Shown in pieces: positions 4,729 to 6,354 of a stretch of DNA of 6,354 bases. The DNA is from Spartobacteria bacterium (GTDB taxonomy: Bacteria > Verrucomicrobiota > Verrucomicrobiia > Chthoniobacterales > Chthoniobacteraceae). The notes beneath the pieces were generated by a model that was given only the letters and a program-made list of their open reading frames with translations, was not told the origin of the DNA and did no database searches. The stretch spans positions 1-6,354 of the forward strand of contig JANXZI010000463.1 of the NCBI GenBank assembly GCA_025355595.1, read 5' to 3'. Position 1 is the stretch's first letter; every line of letters begins with the position of its first letter. The position numbers and the translations under genes are program-made.

Positions 4729-6090
4729 ATGCCCCGCACCGTCGCAATCGTCGGCCGACCGAATGTCGGCAAGTCCGCACTTTTCAACCGTCTTGCCGGG
4801 AGAAAAATCGCGATCGTCCATGATCAGCCGGGCGTCACGCGCGATCGCATCTCGGCGAACTGCAAGCTCGGGTCCGCGCCGTTCACGGTCATGGATACGG
4901 GCGGCATCGGCGCGGATGTGGACATGTCTTTCACCGAACAGGTGCACACGGAGGTGGACATCGCGATCGAGACGAGCGACGTGATCCTCTTCGTCGTGGA
5001 CGGTCAGGAAGGGCTCACGGGGATTGACGGCGACCTCGCCAAAAAACTCCGTCGGGCGCGCAAGCCGATCATTTTGGTCGTGAACAAAATCGATCACGCG
5101 AAGCACGGGCAGTATGCGAATGAATTCACCAAGCTCGGCTTTGATCGCCTGCTCACGATCAGCGCCGAGCACGATCTCGGCACGACGCGGCTCGTCGAGG
5201 AGATCGAGGAACTGCTCCCGCCGCACATCCCTGTCGAACCGGGCGAGGAAAAGGCTCGCCCCCTGCGCATCGCGATCGTCGGGCGTCCGAATGTCGGAAA
5301 ATCCTCGCTGACAAACCGCATCCTCGGCGACGAGCGCACGCTCGTCTCGCCCATCAGCGGCACGACGCGCGACGCCGTGGACATCCTCTACACGCGCGGC
5401 AAGCACGAGTACATGCTCATTGATACCGCCGGCATCCGCCCGCGCGGCAAACGCGATAATTCGGTCGAGATTTTCAGCGTCATGCGCAGCGAGGCGAGCA
5501 TCGGCCGCTCGGATTTGTGCTGCCTTGTGATTGATGCCGTGGATGGCGTGACCGCTCAGGACAAGAAAATCGCGGGGCTGATCCAAGAGGCGAAAAAGCC
5601 GTGCGTCGTCGCGATCAACAAGTGGGATCTCATCAAGGAAAAGACTGATGACAAGGAGAGGCTAAAAGCCGTGCTCCAGCAGATCGAGGCGGAGCTTTTC
5701 TTCATCAAATATGCGCCCGTCCTGTTGCTCAGCGCGAAGACCGGCGAAGCGCTGGATCGGCTTTTCAAGACCATCGAAAAAGTGCGCACCGGCGCGAAGC
5801 AGCGCATCACCACCGGTCCGCTGAACCGCCTCATCGCGGAAGCCATGACCGCGCATCCGCCCGGAGCGCGCAGCGGCAAGCGCCTCAAAATCCTCTACGG
5901 CACGCAGCCCGAGCCGCAGACCACCAAGGCCATCCACGTCCCGGAAGTCGTCTTCTTCGTGAATGACAAAAACCTGCTCGACGAAAGTTATCACCGGTAT
6001 CTCGACGCGCAGATTCGCGAGCACTTCCCTTACCCCGGCCTGCCGCTGCTCTTCCACCTCCGGAGCCGCGAAAAACGGGCGGGCAAATGA
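4729..6090 (+). CDS. der: Ribosome biogenesis GTPase Der (EngA)
   Basis: Der is an essential cytoplasmic GTPase with two tandem G domains that helps mature the 50S ribosomal subunit. The 453-residue product is full length and complete. G domain 1: GRPNVGKS (9-16), DQPGVTRDR (32-40), DTGG (56-59), NKID (119-122), SAE (145-147). G domain 2: GRPNVGKS (185-192), SGTTRD (210-215), DTAGIR (232-237), NKWD (297-300), SAKTG (335-339). A KH-like C-terminal domain (about 355-453) contains GPLNRLIAEA and the typical end motif PYPGLPL. The ATG at 4729 was chosen because MPRTVAIVGRPNVGKS starts as in the family. The frame extends 27 codons further upstream to 4648, but that part lies largely in the inverted repeat and is not Der-like. 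No Shine-Dalgarno is evident. The stop overlaps the next gene's start (ATGA), suggesting coupled translation. Confidence 0.97.
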   Translation: MPRTVAIVGRPNVGKSALFNRLAGRKIAIVHDQPGVTRDRISANCKLGSAPFTVMDTGGIGADVDMSFTEQVHTEVDIAIETSDVILFVVDGQEGLTGIDGDLAKKLRRARKPIILVVNKIDHAKHGQYANEFTKLGFDRLLTISAEHDLGTTRLVEEIEELLPPHIPVEPGEEKARPLRIAIVGRPNVGKSSLTNRILGDERTLVSPISGTTRDAVDILYTRGKHEYMLIDTAGIRPRGKRDNSVEIFSVMRSEASIGRSDLCCLVIDAVDGVTAQDKKIAGLIQEAKKPCVVAINKWDLIKEKTDDKERLKAVLQQIEAELFFIKYAPVLLLSAKTGEALDRLFKTIEKVRTGAKQRITTGPLNRLIAEAMTAHPPGARSGKRLKILYGTQPEPQTTKAIHVPEVVFFVNDKNLLDESYHRYLDAQIREHFPYPGLPLLFHLRSREKRAGK

Positions 6091-6354
6091 CCGGCGCGCT
6101 CCTGAAGCTCTGCGGCCTCAGGGTGGAAAATGCGGCGCATGTGAGCGGCGCGGAGTTTGTTCTTCGCAACAGGCAATGGCTCGGCTGGATCATCGGCATC
6201 GGCCTCGCGCTCGCGGTGCTCACTTGGTTTTCCTATCGGCGTGACGCGGCGGAAATGATCAGCCAAGGGAAGCGCCGCGTGCTCACGACGCTGCGCATCG
6301 TTCTGCTCGCACTGCTGGGATTGTTGCTGCTGCGGCCCGTCGTGGCGTTCACGG
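6087..6354 (+). CDS. Membrane protein, N-terminal 89 residues (partial)
   Basis: The frame starts at the ATG overlapping the der stop (ATGA) and stays open to the right edge. Its 89 visible residues contain a short polar start, a first membrane segment (about 31-50, WLGWIIGIGLALAVLTWFSY), a basic loop (YRRDAAEMISQGKRRVLTTLR) and a second segment (about 70-87, IVLLALLGLLLLRPVVAF). Two N-terminal helices joined by an Arg-rich loop and ending in 'LLLRPV' resemble, from memory, the start of large verrucomicrobial and planctomycete membrane proteins carrying von Willebrand A or glutamine-amidotransferase-like domains. Those domains would lie outside the window, so the identity stays open. No clear Shine-Dalgarno; the 4-bp overlap suggests reinitiation after der. 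Confidence 0.72.
   Translation, partial: MTGALLKLCGLRVENAAHVSGAEFVLRNRQWLGWIIGIGLALAVLTWFSYRRDAAEMISQGKRRVLTTLRIVLLALLGLLLLRPVVAFT

Noticed and set aside
4254..4787. N-terminal extension of the sigma factor to 4787
   Set aside because: The frame is open, but the translation runs through the inverted repeat and the der start and has no sigma-factor features; the ATG at 4253 gives normal ECF length.
4681..5586. Minus-strand frame of 301 codons opposite der
   Set aside because: Antisense to the Der G domains; rich in Arg, His and Asp with no family resemblance, the typical mirror image of a GC-rich gene.

Overview
The window is GC-rich, tightly packed bacterial chromosome. The combination of a dxs/xseB pair, an ECF sigma factor followed by a small membrane protein with a 'KRHENPPPGYFD' N-terminal motif, a trypsin-fold/PDZ protein and der suggests the Verrucomicrobiota, probably a Chthoniobacter/Spartobacteria-like lineage. 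That assignment rests on recalled family resemblance, not on a search. I see no phage, transposase, CRISPR array, tRNA or rRNA.

Layout. Positions 1-4253 are read from the minus strand and 4729-6354 from the plus strand. Going down the minus strand from 4253, the first block is a three-gene unit: an ECF-type sigma factor (3642-4253), a single-pass membrane protein that is probably its regulator (3166-3639), and an exported HtrA/DegS-like protein with a PDZ domain (2091-3191). The first two are 2 bp apart and the last two overlap by 26 bp. A 399-bp stretch (1692-2090) with no gene I can identify follows. Next come xseB (1386-1691, exonuclease VII small subunit) and the first 444 codons of dxs (1-1334, first enzyme of the MEP isoprenoid pathway), which runs off the left edge. 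On the plus strand, der (4729-6090, ribosome-assembly GTPase) overlaps by 4 bp the start of a two-helix membrane protein that runs off the right edge.

The divergent interval (4254-4728) contains a large imperfect inverted repeat (4552-4677) just in front of der. Its arms read 'CGGKR(R/S)ATPP' on both strands. I recall this phrase from spurious ORFs scattered through verrucomicrobial genomes, so it is probably a copy of a dispersed palindromic element.

The most interesting point is the sigma/membrane protein/HtrA-like module. It has the layout of an RpoE-RseA-DegS envelope-stress system, but all three catalytic-triad positions of the HtrA-like protein are replaced (His to Ser98, Asp to Gly127, Ser to Gly202), while the trypsin fold and PDZ domain look intact. 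It therefore looks like a pseudoprotease that could sense or scaffold by binding. The membrane protein ends in a hydrophobic Ile-Arg-Phe tail that could be a PDZ ligand; this last idea is speculative.
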